DNA of 64,000 bases from Acutalibacter muris (GTDB lineage Bacteria > Bacillota > Clostridia > Oscillospirales > Acutalibacteraceae). Below, piece after piece: positions 48,784-57,040 of the stretch. Location of the stretch: assembly GCF_002201475.1 (NCBI RefSeq), contig NZ_CP021422.1:310001-374000 (forward strand). Reading direction: 5' to 3'. A model generated the notes under the pieces. That model was not told the origin of the DNA. It was given only the letters and a program-made list of their open reading frames with translations, and ran no database searches. Both the position numbers and the translations under genes were made by a program. Numbering within the stretch: the first letter of the stretch is position 1; each line of letters begins with the position of its first letter.

Positions 48784-49599
48784 TCAAAGAGTCAGATGGG
48801 CCGTGATATTATTCTGTCCCTCCACCCTCTCAAAGCCCAGGGATTCGTACAGCGAAATGGCCGGGGCGTTGTCTACGTTCACCGTAAGCATCATAGCCTT
48901 GGGCCGGTTCAGTTCGATAGCTTTCGTGAGCATTGCCCTGGCGTAACCCCTGCGGCGGTGGCTCTCCTTCACGAACACGTCGAAGGGCTCGTTCTCGTCG
49001 TAGTTGTGGGTGACATCGATATAACCCACCACCTCGCCGGCTTCAAGGGCTAGTATGACCCGGAACCGTTCGGGGGCCTCCAGGACCCGCTCAGCCGTCC
49101 AGTACACGTCGGTGGAGTGTATGGCGGTGTAGCCGTCCCTATATTTGGGGCTGTAAAGCACTATCCGGCTGTCGTCTGTATAGGCGGCGCCACCTGTAAG
49201 CACCATTTTCTGCTGTTCGGTATCGAACTCCGCGGCATTTTCCTTCAAAAGGCTGTGAAGCAGGTAGTTGCCGGGGTTATAGACAAAATCACACTGCCAG
49301 CCCGGATACCGTTCCTTAAGAAAAGCCAGCAGCGCTCCATAGGCCGTGGCGCTTCGGGACAGAGGCATAAGCATCTCGAGATACCTGTCCTGTTCCTCCA
49401 CAAGTAACACGAACAACCCCATGATGGTCCCATCTTCATAGTACCCCAGCACCAGCTTGTTGTGCTGCTTCGGCGCGTCAAGCAGCCTTTGGTTAAGCTC
49501 CTCTGCGCTGGAATAGACGGGAAGACTGAAGTCAGATGAGCTGTTTATCTCATCGGCAAAATCAATATATTCCGCTGTATTTGACAATACCTTCAGCAT
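48784..49599 (-). CDS. GNAT acetyltransferase with two GNAT-like halves
   Basis: 271 aa. The C-terminal half is a standard GNAT domain: VVGYIDVTHNYDENEPFDVFVKESHRRRGYARAMLTKAIEL, in which RRRGYA is the acetyl-CoA loop, then NVDNAPAISLYESLGFERV. The N-terminal half (about 35-130) is GNAT-like but lacks the loop; it resembles the frameshifted protein near murF (LGYYEDGTIMGLFVLL against LLYEQDGEPLGLIQFYV). ATG 49599 follows GGAGGGAG. Its promoter lies in the start of the facing HAD gene. Substrate unknown. Confidence 0.85.
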   Translation of the reverse strand: MLKVLSNTAEYIDFADEINSSSDFSLPVYSSAEELNQRLLDAPKQHNKLVLGYYEDGTIMGLFVLLVEEQDRYLEMLMPLSRSATAYGALLAFLKERYPGWQCDFVYNPGNYLLHSLLKENAAEFDTEQQKMVLTGGAAYTDDSRIVLYSPKYRDGYTAIHSTDVYWTAERVLEAPERFRVILALEAGEVVGYIDVTHNYDENEPFDVFVKESHRRRGYARAMLTKAIELNRPKAMMLTVNVDNAPAISLYESLGFERVEGQNNITAHLTL

Positions 49600-49609
49600 A
49601 TGATATACT
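49581..49609 (+). promoter_or_regulatory. Promoter of the Cof-type phosphatase gene
   Basis: TTGACA (49581-49586), 17 bases, TATACT (49604-49609). The -35 lies inside the first codons of the divergent GNAT gene. Confidence 0.7.
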
Positions 49610-49631
49610 CCCTCCAATTATAATTTTTTAC

Positions 49632-49660
49632 ATTATACCACGGGGTGACTAAAATGGCAA
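49632..49660 (-). promoter_or_regulatory. Promoter of the divergent GNAT gene
   Basis: Minus strand TTGCCA (49660-49655), 17 bases, TATAAT (49637-49632). Its -35 overlaps the first codons of the phosphatase gene. Confidence 0.65.
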
Positions 49661-50430
49661 TAAAAATGATAGTGACAGACCTGGACCGCACACTGCTGAG
49701 AGACGACAAGACCATCTCTCCTTACACCGCTGGGACCCTGGAGAAGCTTCATGCTAGTGGAGTACCCTTTGTGATAGCCACGGCACGGCCCACCAGAGCG
49801 GTGCGTAAGGCCATGCCCTGGCTGAGATATGACGGGGCGGTGTTCTTCAACGGGGCAGTGGTGACAGCGGGCGGGGAGAGCCTGCGGGCGTATAAGATAG
49901 ACGGCGCGCTGGATATAGTGCGGGCCATACTTAGGGACAAGCCTGAGACGCAGCTGTCAGTGGAGATGGAGGACTATCTCTACAGCAATATACCCCCGGA
50001 GAGCCTGGGGGACTGGGGGAGCGACTACGGCTACACCAGGGACTTTCACGAGACCGGCGGGCGGCAGGTGGAGAAGATACTCATTTCCTCAGAGAATATC
50101 CAGCCGGAGGGCTGGGAGAGGGAGTACGAAAGGTACATACCCGAGGACCTGTATATGCAGATGTCCGAGGGCACCCTGCTCATGGTGATGAACCGGCAGG
50201 CCACAAAGCTGAACGGCATAAGGCTGCTGGCGGAGCGGTATGGGGTGGGGCTTGGCGAGATAGCCGCCTTTGGGGACGACGTGAACGATATCGAGATGCT
50301 GACCGCCTGTGGAGTGGGCGTGGCGGTTGGGAACGCACTGCCGGAGGTGAAGGCAGCGGCGGACGAGGTCTGCGGGAGTAACGAGGAGGAGGGAGTGGCG
50401 CGCTGGATCTGGGGGAATGTGTTGACCTGA
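49654..50430 (+). CDS. Cof-type HAD phosphatase
   Basis: 258 aa. Haloacid dehalogenase phosphatase, class IIB. Motif I IVTDLDRTLLRDD holds the nucleophile Asp; motif II is FVIATARPT; motif III Lys lies before the metal motif IV FGDDVNDIEML. A C2 cap fills the middle. Such enzymes act on sugar phosphates, nucleotides or cofactors such as FMN and PLP; the substrate is open. ATG 49654 has GGGGTGA 6-8 bases before it. It may also feed transcription into the ileS leader, since no terminator separates them. Confidence 0.9.
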   Translation: MAIKMIVTDLDRTLLRDDKTISPYTAGTLEKLHASGVPFVIATARPTRAVRKAMPWLRYDGAVFFNGAVVTAGGESLRAYKIDGALDIVRAILRDKPETQLSVEMEDYLYSNIPPESLGDWGSDYGYTRDFHETGGRQVEKILISSENIQPEGWEREYERYIPEDLYMQMSEGTLLMVMNRQATKLNGIRLLAERYGVGLGEIAAFGDDVNDIEMLTACGVGVAVGNALPEVKAAADEVCGSNEEEGVARWIWGNVLT

Positions 50431-50450
50431 GTGACAGGGGTTGATATAAT
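50422..50450 (+). promoter_or_regulatory. Upstream promoter P1 of the ileS leader
   Basis: TTGACC (50422-50427), 17 bases, TATAAT (50445-50450). It overlaps the stop codon of the phosphatase gene and lies 73 bases before P2. Confidence 0.6.
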
Positions 50451-50494
50451 TTCGTTATAAGGGGCGCAAACCGGCAGAATACCAGTGATTTCCC

Positions 50495-50523
50495 TTGACT
50501 TTCAAAATCCGATATGCTATAAT
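50495..50523 (+). promoter_or_regulatory. Main promoter P2 of the ileS leader
   Basis: TTGACT (50495-50500), 17 bases, TATAAT (50518-50523), directly before the T-box Stem I. Confidence 0.8.
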
Positions 50524-50529
50524 ACCCGG

Positions 50530-50803
50530 GAAAGACGTTGACGGAGACAGGCAGGCTGAGTGTGGGCCCCAGAGAGCCGGTGGGTGGTGCGAACCGGCGC
50601 CGAAGCTGAGCTTTGCATCCCTCCCGAAGTTGCCAGCCGAACAAGACGTTCACCTGACGGTGAAAAAACATTTACCTGCGGTGAAGTTTCCATTAAGCGA
50701 GGACGGTCCCCGCCGTTACCGGGGAGCTATTGATGGATAGCGTAAATGGGTGGTACAGCGAAGGTTCCCTTCGTCCCGTTTCGGGGCGGGGGTTTATTTT
50801 TTT
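50530..50803 (+). promoter_or_regulatory. T-box riboswitch (isoleucine) upstream of ileS
   Basis: Stem I carries CAGAGAGCCGG and GGTGCGAACCGG. The specifier ATC (50617-50619, Ile) lies in GCTTTGCATCCC. The T-box element is TGGGTGGTACAGCG (50747-50760), with one departure (ACAGCG for ACCGCG). Uncharged tRNA-Ile should favour read-through into ileS. The leader accounts for the gene-free stretch 50431-50819, with the two promoters. Confidence 0.92.
50772..50803 (+). terminator. T-box regulated terminator of ileS
   Basis: CGTCCCG pairs with CGGGGCG (one G-U) around TTT, followed by GGGGTTTATTTTTTT. Confidence 0.75.
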
Positions 50804-50819
50804 GAAAGGAAGATTGATA

Positions 50820-53800
50820 ATGAGCAAGTACAGGGAGGTCTCCGCGAACATGAACTTCGTGGAGAGGGAGAAGGAGACGGAAAGGTTCTGGTCGGAGAAC
50901 CGTATCTTTGAAAAGAGCGTAGAGCAGCGGGAGGGCGCGCCCCTTTACACCTTCTACGACGGCCCGCCCACGGCCAACGGCAAGCCCCATATCGGGCATT
51001 TGGAGACCCGGGCCTTTAAGGATATGTTCCCCCGGTATCATACCATGAAGGGGGAGCAGGTGCTCCGCAAGGCCGGCTGGGACACCCACGGGCTGCCGGT
51101 GGAGCTGGAGGTGGAAAAGCTCCTGCACATCAACGGCAAGGACCAGATAGAGGAGTACGGCATAGCCCCTTTTATTGACAAGTGCAAGGAGAGCGTGTGG
51201 AAGTATAAGGGTATGTGGGAGGATTTCTCCAAGGCCGTGGGCTTCTGGGCGGATATGGAGCACCCCTATGTCACCTATGACAACAGCTTTATAGAAAGCG
51301 AATGGTGGGCCCTAAAGCAGATATTTGACAGGGGGCTTCTGTATAAGGGCTTTAAGATAGTACCGTACTGCCCCCGCTGCGGCACGCCCCTTTCCTCCCA
51401 CGAGGTGGCCCAGGGCTATAAGGACGTGAAGGAGCGCTCGGCTATAGCCAAGTTCAGGTGCAGAGGTGAGGAGGCGTTTATCCTGGCCTGGACCACCACG
51501 CCCTGGACACTGCCCTCCAACGTAGCGCTGTGTGTCAATGCCAATGAAGATTATGTGAAGGTCTCTTATACGAAAGATGACAAGACGGAGGTGTATTACC
51601 TGGCCGAGGCGCTGTGCGACACGGTGCTGGGAGAGGACGGATATACGGTGCTGGAGCGGTACAAGGGCGCGGAGCTTGAGAACAAGGAGTACGAGCCACT
51701 CTTTGACTTTGTGAGCCCCAAGGAAAAATGCTGGTACATTGTCTGCGACGACTATGTGACCCTTACCGACGGCACCGGCATAGTGCACATTGCCCCGGCC
51801 TTCGGCGAGGACGACGCCAAGGTGGGCCGCAGGTACGGCCTGCCCCTGGTGCAGCTGGTGGACCAGAAGGGCCAGATGACCGCCGAGACCAAGTGGCCCG
51901 GTATGTTTTGCAAGGACGCGGACAAGGAGATCTTAGTGGACCTTGAAACAAGGGGCCTGCTGTTCTCCGCGCCCAGGTTCGAGCACAGCTATCCCTTCTG
52001 CTGGCGCTGTGACACGCCCCTTATCTACTACGCCCGGGAGAGCTGGTACATCGAGATGACCAAGGTGAAGGACCGGCTAATAGCGAACAATAACACCGTA
52101 AACTGGCTGCCTGAGAGCATAGGCAAGGGCCGCTTCGGAGACTGGCTGGAGAACCTTCAGGATTGGGCCGTCAGCCGCAACAGGTACTGGGGCACGCCGC
52201 TGAATATCTGGGAGTGCGAGTGCGGGCACAGGCACGCCGTGGGCAGCATAGCGGAGCTTCGGGAACTGTCCCCCAACTGCCCGGAGAACATCGAGCTGCA
52301 CAGGCCCTATGTGGACGAGGTCACCATAACCTGCCCTCACTGCGGCAAACAGATGCACAGGGTGCCCGAGGTGATAGACTGCTGGTTTGACTCCGGGGCA
52401 ATGCCCTTTGCCCAGCAGCACTACCCCTTTGAGAATAAGGAGCTCTTTGAGCGGCAGTTCCCCGCCGACTTCATAAGCGAGGCCGTGGACCAGACCAGAG
52501 GATGGTTCTACTCCCTTTTGGCCATCTCCACCCTGCTTTTTGACAAGGCCCCCTATAAGAACGTGCTGGTCCAGGGCCTTGTGCAGGACGAGGAGGGCAA
52601 GAAGATGAGTAAGTCCAAGGGCAACGCCGTGGAGCCCATGGAGGCCCTCTCCGACTTTGGCGCGGACAGCCTTAGGTGGTTTTTCTATACCTGCTCGGCT
52701 CCGTGGCTGCCCAAGAATTTCAGCAAAAAGACGGTTGTAGAAGGCCAGAAAAAGTTTTTCTCCACCCTCTGGAACACCTATTCCTTCTTTGTGCTGTACG
52801 CCAATATCGACGAGTTCGATCCCACCAAGTACAGCCTTGAGGACTGCCCGCTGACAGTGATGGACCGCTGGCTGCTCTCCCGGCTCAACAGCACGGTGAA
52901 GGCCGTGGACGGACATTTAGCCGCCTATAGGGTGCCGGAGACCGCCAGGACCTTGCAGGACTTTGTGGAGGAGCTCTCAAACTGGTACGTGCGCCGCAGC
53001 CGTGAACGCTTCTGGGTTCAGGGGGAGGCCGGGGACAAGACCGCCGCCTATATGACTCTATACACGGCGCTGGTGACCGTGGCGAAGCTCTTGGCCCCCA
53101 TGGCACCGTTTATGAGTGAGGATATCTATAGGAATCTGGTGTGCTCAGTGGACGAGAGCGCTCCGGAGAGCGTGCACCTTTGCGCTTTCCCTGTGTGCGA
53201 CGAGAGCCGCGTAGATGGAAAGCTTGAGAGCGATATGGACGAGGTGCTGCGTGTGGTGACCCTGGGCCGGGCGGCCAGAAATCAGGCCAATATCAAGAAC
53301 CGCCAGCCTCTTTCAAAGCTCTTCACCGATGCGGACGCGGGGCTCGGGGGGCTGTATCAGGAGATAATCCGCCAGGAGCTGAACGTGAAGGAGATAGAGT
53401 TCCTCTCTGATATGTCGGAGCTCACCTCCTACAGCTTCAAGCCCCAGCTACGCATACTGGGCCAGAAGTACGGAAAGCGCATAGGCTCCCTCCGGCAGGC
53501 CCTGTCTGAGCTGGACGGAAACGCCGCCAAGAGACAGCTGGACTCTGAGGGCGTGCTGTCCCTTACCCTGCCCGATGGAGAGATAAGCCTTACCCCGGAG
53601 GAACTGCTCATAGAGACCAGCCAGAAGGAGGGCTATACCTCCGAATCGGACCGGGGCCTTACGGTGGTGCTGGACACCGCCCTTACAGAGGAGCTCATTG
53701 AGGAGGGCTTTGTCAGGGAGATAGTCTCAAAGCTCCAGTCCATGCGCAAGGACGCGGGCTTCTATGTCACCGACCATATCAGGGTGAGCCATAAGGGCAG

Positions 53801-53954
53801 CGCCAAGGTCGAGAATATATTGAAGGAGCACCAGAAGGAGATTCTGGGCGATGTGCTGGGCGACGTGCTACTGTGCGGGGAGCTCTGCGGGTACACGGCA
53901 GAGTGGGACATCAACGGCGAGAAGACCACGCTGGGTGTAGAGAAGGTACAATGA
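50820..53954 (+). CDS. ileS: Isoleucyl-tRNA synthetase, type 2 (eukaryote-like)
   Basis: 1044 aa. Charges tRNA-Ile and edits valine. The class I signatures are PHIGH (56-60) and KKMSKSKGN (near 600); CWRCDTPLIYYARESWYI and YCPRCGTPL are in the editing/zinc regions. The N-terminus (NFVEREKETERFW, GWDTHGLPVELEVEK) and the long C-terminal domain place it in the IleRS2 branch. That branch is shared with eukaryotes and many slow-growing or mupirocin-tolerant bacteria. ATG 50820 follows AAAGGAAG. It is the only ileS in the window and is controlled by the Ile T-box. Four bases overlap with the next gene. Confidence 0.96.
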   Translation: MSKYREVSANMNFVEREKETERFWSENRIFEKSVEQREGAPLYTFYDGPPTANGKPHIGHLETRAFKDMFPRYHTMKGEQVLRKAGWDTHGLPVELEVEKLLHINGKDQIEEYGIAPFIDKCKESVWKYKGMWEDFSKAVGFWADMEHPYVTYDNSFIESEWWALKQIFDRGLLYKGFKIVPYCPRCGTPLSSHEVAQGYKDVKERSAIAKFRCRGEEAFILAWTTTPWTLPSNVALCVNANEDYVKVSYTKDDKTEVYYLAEALCDTVLGEDGYTVLERYKGAELENKEYEPLFDFVSPKEKCWYIVCDDYVTLTDGTGIVHIAPAFGEDDAKVGRRYGLPLVQLVDQKGQMTAETKWPGMFCKDADKEILVDLETRGLLFSAPRFEHSYPFCWRCDTPLIYYARESWYIEMTKVKDRLIANNNTVNWLPESIGKGRFGDWLENLQDWAVSRNRYWGTPLNIWECECGHRHAVGSIAELRELSPNCPENIELHRPYVDEVTITCPHCGKQMHRVPEVIDCWFDSGAMPFAQQHYPFENKELFERQFPADFISEAVDQTRGWFYSLLAISTLLFDKAPYKNVLVQGLVQDEEGKKMSKSKGNAVEPMEALSDFGADSLRWFFYTCSAPWLPKNFSKKTVVEGQKKFFSTLWNTYSFFVLYANIDEFDPTKYSLEDCPLTVMDRWLLSRLNSTVKAVDGHLAAYRVPETARTLQDFVEELSNWYVRRSRERFWVQGEAGDKTAAYMTLYTALVTVAKLLAPMAPFMSEDIYRNLVCSVDESAPESVHLCAFPVCDESRVDGKLESDMDEVLRVVTLGRAARNQANIKNRQPLSKLFTDADAGLGGLYQEIIRQELNVKEIEFLSDMSELTSYSFKPQLRILGQKYGKRIGSLRQALSELDGNAAKRQLDSEGVLSLTLPDGEISLTPEELLIETSQKEGYTSESDRGLTVVLDTALTEELIEEGFVREIVSKLQSMRKDAGFYVTDHIRVSHKGSAKVENILKEHQKEILGDVLGDVLLCGELCGYTAEWDINGEKTTLGVEKVQ

Positions 53955-54661
53955 AAGCACCAAAATGTGTGCTCTTTGACATTGACAATACACTCCTGAT
54001 GAAACGTCCCTCTATCCCGGAGAAGGTTTACGAGACTGCTAAGCAGTTCTTGCCGGAACTGGCATTTGAGGACGTAGAACGGTCCTATGCCAAGAGCGAG
54101 CTCTGGCAGGGAGAGCAGATACAAAAGGAGAACGAGACCGGCGTTCGTATGCCCGACGAGGAGTATCTGCAAAATATTTTCGGGATCTACAGGGAGGCTT
54201 TAGGCCTGCCGGAGGAGGCCTTGGAGGGGCTTCGGGACGTGTTCATGCACAAATACTTTATGGAGTATGAGCTTGTCCCCGGGGCGGTGGAGACACTTGA
54301 ACGACTGAAGTCCCGGGGTCTGAAGCTGGGTATCGTGAGTAATAACACCCCCAAGGTACGGGCAAAGCTTGCGGAGCTAGGTCTGGATAAGTTCTTCGGG
54401 AGCGTAGTCATCTCCGAGGAGGTGGGCCTGTATAAGCCCGACCCGGCTATCCTTGAGCTGGCCTGTGAACAGCTGGGAGCTGCCCCTGGGGACAGCGTGT
54501 ATGTGGGCGACCATCCCTTTGACATACTCTGCGCCCACGCGGCGGATATGCCGGTCATCTGGAGGCCGGTGAACCCGTATATGGCTGTGCCAGACCATAT
54601 AGGCCCGCCGGAGCATAAAATTGGCACATTAACGGAGATAGTTGAACTGTTAGATAATTAA
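53951..54661 (+). CDS. HAD hydrolase, subfamily IA
   Basis: 236 aa. Motif I VLFDIDNTLL carries the nucleophile Asp; motif II is LGIVSNNTPKVR; motif III Lys lies in GLYKPDPAIL; motif IV is YVGDHPFDILCA. An alpha-helical C1 cap lies between residues 15 and 85. Phosphoglycolate phosphatase- or nucleotidase-like activity is typical. The start ATGA overlaps the ileS stop, so translation is coupled and control is probably by the Ile T-box. A strong bidirectional terminator follows. Confidence 0.9.
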   Translation: MKAPKCVLFDIDNTLLMKRPSIPEKVYETAKQFLPELAFEDVERSYAKSELWQGEQIQKENETGVRMPDEEYLQNIFGIYREALGLPEEALEGLRDVFMHKYFMEYELVPGAVETLERLKSRGLKLGIVSNNTPKVRAKLAELGLDKFFGSVVISEEVGLYKPDPAILELACEQLGAAPGDSVYVGDHPFDILCAHAADMPVIWRPVNPYMAVPDHIGPPEHKIGTLTEIVELLDN

Positions 54662-54663
54662 CA

Positions 54664-54696
54664 AAAAGCGGGACTGCTCGGCGCAGTCCCGCTTTT
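54664..54696. terminator. Bidirectional terminator, ileS operon / FGGY kinase
   Basis: AAAAGCGGGACTGC pairs with GCAGTCCCGCTTTT around TCGGC: a perfect 14-bp stem with A and T flanks on both sides. Confidence 0.92.
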
Positions 54697-54707
54697 GTCA
54701 TATTACC

Positions 54708-56306
54708 TTAAAACCTCGTCTCCCCCGCCAGCTTTTCCACCGGCAGGCCGGCGGTATAACGTCTTAGGAAAGCCCTAAAGCCCTCTTTGTCCTCCGGCTG
54801 GGGGTCGGCTGTTGAGCCATTAGCCCCGGCAAAAACTTTTTGTCCCAGGTACTCCGACAGGGTCAGGCCACCGCTCTTTGCGCTGTACATGGCGAGGATC
54901 GCCATGCCCCAGGGGCCTCCCTCACCGGCGGTCTCCATGACGGTGACAGGCACGCCCAAGGCCCCGGCCATGAGCCGCTGGCCCACCATGGGGGTCTTGA
55001 ACAGCCCGCCGTGGCCGGTAAGGCGGTCGAGGGCCGCGTGTTCCTTATCAAGGAGCAGGTCCATCCCCAGCTTCAGTGGGGCCATGGCGGCGTAGAGCTG
55101 GGCACGCATAAAGTCGCCCAGGGACAGGGGGATTTCCGGCTGGCGCATTACAAGGGGCCGCCCCTCGGGAAGCCCTATCACAGGCTCGCCGGAGTAGCAG
55201 TTATAGGCGGTGACCCCGCCGCAGTCCGGGGACCCGGAGAGGGCCGCGTTATAGAGCATATCGTAAAGCTGGGGCTTTGGGAGCTTTGTTCCGGCCCTGT
55301 CCAGAAGCTGGCCAAAAAGTGATACCCACGCGTCCAGGTCCGAGGTGCAGGTATTGCAGTGCACCATGGCCACTGGGTCCCCGGCAGGAGTGGTGACCAT
55401 GTCAAGCTCCGGGTAGACCCTTCCGAGGGGCTTCTCCAGCACCACCATGGCGAAGATGGAGGTGCCCGCCGACACGTTCCCGGTGCGCGGGGCCACGCTG
55501 TTTGTGGCCACCATGCCGGTGCCTGCGTCCCCCTCGGGAGGACAGACAGGGAGGCCGGCCCGCAAAAGTCCGCTGGGGTCCAGGAGCCTTGCGCCGTCCT
55601 CGGTGAGGGTACCCGCATTGGCCCCGGCGGGCAGGACCTTTGGCAGCACGTCCCGCAGCCGCCAGGGAATATTATTCTCCGCAAGTATCTCATCAAAGCT
55701 GTCGAGCATATTTACGTCAAAGTCACAGGCCACGCTGTCAATGGGGAACATACCCGCGGCCTCGCCCACGCCCATGCTGTGCTGCCCGGTGAGCCGCCAG
55801 TGTATGTATCCGGCCAGAGTAGTCAAGTGGGCGAGCTCTTGTATATGGCCCTCGCGGAGCCTTATGGCCCGGTACAAGTGGGCGATGCTCCAGCGCTGGG
55901 GGATGTTGAACCTGAAGCGCTCTGTCAGCAGGGCGGCCTCCTCTTCGGTGACGGTATTGCGCCAGGTGCGGAACTCCGCAAGCTGCCTGCCCTCTCTGTC
56001 AAGGGGCAGATAGCCGTGCATCATGGCCGAGACGCCAAGAGCGCCCAGGGTGCGCAGCTCTGTGCCGTATTTCGCCCTTGCGTCCTCCGCAAGGGCCTTG
56101 TAGGCACTCTGTATGCCTGCGACAGCGTCCTCTAAGCGGTAGGTCCATATGCCATTTTCCAATCGGTTCTCCCAGTCGTAGGACCCGGAGGCGATAGGGG
56201 AGTGCTCCGGACCGATAAGCACGGCCTTTATCCGGGTGGAGCCCAGCTCTATGCCAAGGGCGGTCTTCCCGGCGGTTATAGCTTCAGCGATTTGAGTTGT
56301 TGTCAT
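54708..56306 (-). CDS. FGGY-family carbohydrate kinase
   Basis: 532 aa. Two actin-like ATPase domains: the N-terminal ATP/sugar motif ALGIELGSTRIKAVLIGPE, VSAMMHGYLPLD and RTWRN, then PPEGDAGTGMVATNSVAPRTGNVSAGTS, and the C-terminal GGLFKTPMVGQRLMAGALGVPV with ETAGEGGPWGMAILA. It is nearest the xylulokinase/ribulokinase group, but the substrate (ribulose, xylulose, fuculose) cannot be fixed. No sugar transporter or isomerase lies beside it, so its pathway is elsewhere. GGAGGACAT precedes the ATG. Confidence 0.88.
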   Translation of the reverse strand: MTTTQIAEAITAGKTALGIELGSTRIKAVLIGPEHSPIASGSYDWENRLENGIWTYRLEDAVAGIQSAYKALAEDARAKYGTELRTLGALGVSAMMHGYLPLDREGRQLAEFRTWRNTVTEEEAALLTERFRFNIPQRWSIAHLYRAIRLREGHIQELAHLTTLAGYIHWRLTGQHSMGVGEAAGMFPIDSVACDFDVNMLDSFDEILAENNIPWRLRDVLPKVLPAGANAGTLTEDGARLLDPSGLLRAGLPVCPPEGDAGTGMVATNSVAPRTGNVSAGTSIFAMVVLEKPLGRVYPELDMVTTPAGDPVAMVHCNTCTSDLDAWVSLFGQLLDRAGTKLPKPQLYDMLYNAALSGSPDCGGVTAYNCYSGEPVIGLPEGRPLVMRQPEIPLSLGDFMRAQLYAAMAPLKLGMDLLLDKEHAALDRLTGHGGLFKTPMVGQRLMAGALGVPVTVMETAGEGGPWGMAILAMYSAKSGGLTLSEYLGQKVFAGANGSTADPQPEDKEGFRAFLRRYTAGLPVEKLAGETRF

Positions 56307-56359
56307 ATTATGTCCTCCTGAAAATTTCCTTGCGCCGACCTGACAAGTATTATATAATA

Positions 56360-56388
56360 ATCATATACCCTTGGGGGCCGCTTCGCAA
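56360..56388 (-). promoter_or_regulatory. Probable promoter of the FGGY kinase
   Basis: Minus strand TTGCGA (56388-56383), 17 bases, TATGAT (56365-56360), about 55 bases before the start codon. Confidence 0.5.
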
Positions 56389-56436
56389 GGCCCAGGAAAA
56401 ATTTTTTGAAGTTTTTTAAAAATATTTTTGAAAACC

Positions 56437-56465
56437 TGCAACCAAAGCGCTGTTTTATGTATTCT
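56437..56465 (+). promoter_or_regulatory. Candidate ECF-type promoter of the sigma gene
   Basis: TGCAACC (56437-56443), resembling -35 elements of autoregulated ECF sigma factors, follows a T/A-rich block and is followed by TATTCTTAT about 16 bases on. The -10 is poor; tentative. Confidence 0.3.
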
Positions 56466-56497
56466 TATAGGTAGAATATGAAGAAAGGAGCGAAGCT

Positions 56498-57040
56498 ATG
56501 CGCGGAGATTACGAGATACTCACGCGTCTGAGGGACCGGGACCAGGCGGCCCTGGAGACGGCCATACGCCGCTATTCCGGGTACGTGGCGGCGGTGGTGA
56601 AGAAGACCCTTGGAGACGACTGCGCAAGGCAGGACATCGAGGAACTGACCGCGGACGCGTTCGTGGCCCTTTGGGCCAACGCGGGTAAGCTCAGGGATGA
56701 CAGCGACCTGAAATATTGGCTGGCCATAGTTGTGCGCAACGCAAGCCTTAGAAGAAGGCAGAAGAGTGTCAGCACCGTGCCGCTGGAGGAAAACCTGGTC
56801 TTTGACAGGACCCCCGCCACCCAAGCCGAGAAGCGGGAGCGCATACGGCAGGTGCGGGAGGCGGTCGACGGACTGGAGCCCGTCGATCGGGAGATATTCC
56901 TAAGACATTATTTTTGGCACCAGCCGGTGCAGCAGATTGCCAGGGAGATGGATAAAAACTCCTCGGCCATTAAGAGCCGGCTGGCTCGGGGCCGAGAGAA
57001 GCTGAGAAAAATATTGTTAAAGGAGGACTGTCCTATATGA
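56498..57040 (+). CDS. ECF-type sigma-70 family factor
   Basis: 180 aa. Region 2 is seen as AIRRYSGYVAAVVKKTLGD then DIEELTADAFVALWANAGK with LKYWLAIVVRNASL; region 4 as VDGLEPVDREIFLRHYFWHQPVQQIAREMDKNSSAIKSRLARGREKLRKIL. No region 1 or 3. AGAAAGGAGCGAAGCT precedes the ATG. It overlaps the next gene by 4 bases; that gene encodes a one-helix membrane protein typical of anti-sigma factors. Together they likely sense an envelope signal. Confidence 0.9.
   Translation: MRGDYEILTRLRDRDQAALETAIRRYSGYVAAVVKKTLGDDCARQDIEELTADAFVALWANAGKLRDDSDLKYWLAIVVRNASLRRRQKSVSTVPLEENLVFDRTPATQAEKRERIRQVREAVDGLEPVDREIFLRHYFWHQPVQQIAREMDKNSSAIKSRLARGREKLRKILLKEDCPI

Noticed and set aside
50495..50740. 81-codon ORF before ileS
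   Set aside because: It coincides with the structured Ile T-box leader.
56430..56460. Catabolite (cre) site near the FGGY kinase
   Set aside because: The sequence has only partial resemblance (AAGCGCT) and lies upstream of the sigma gene rather than over the kinase promoter.
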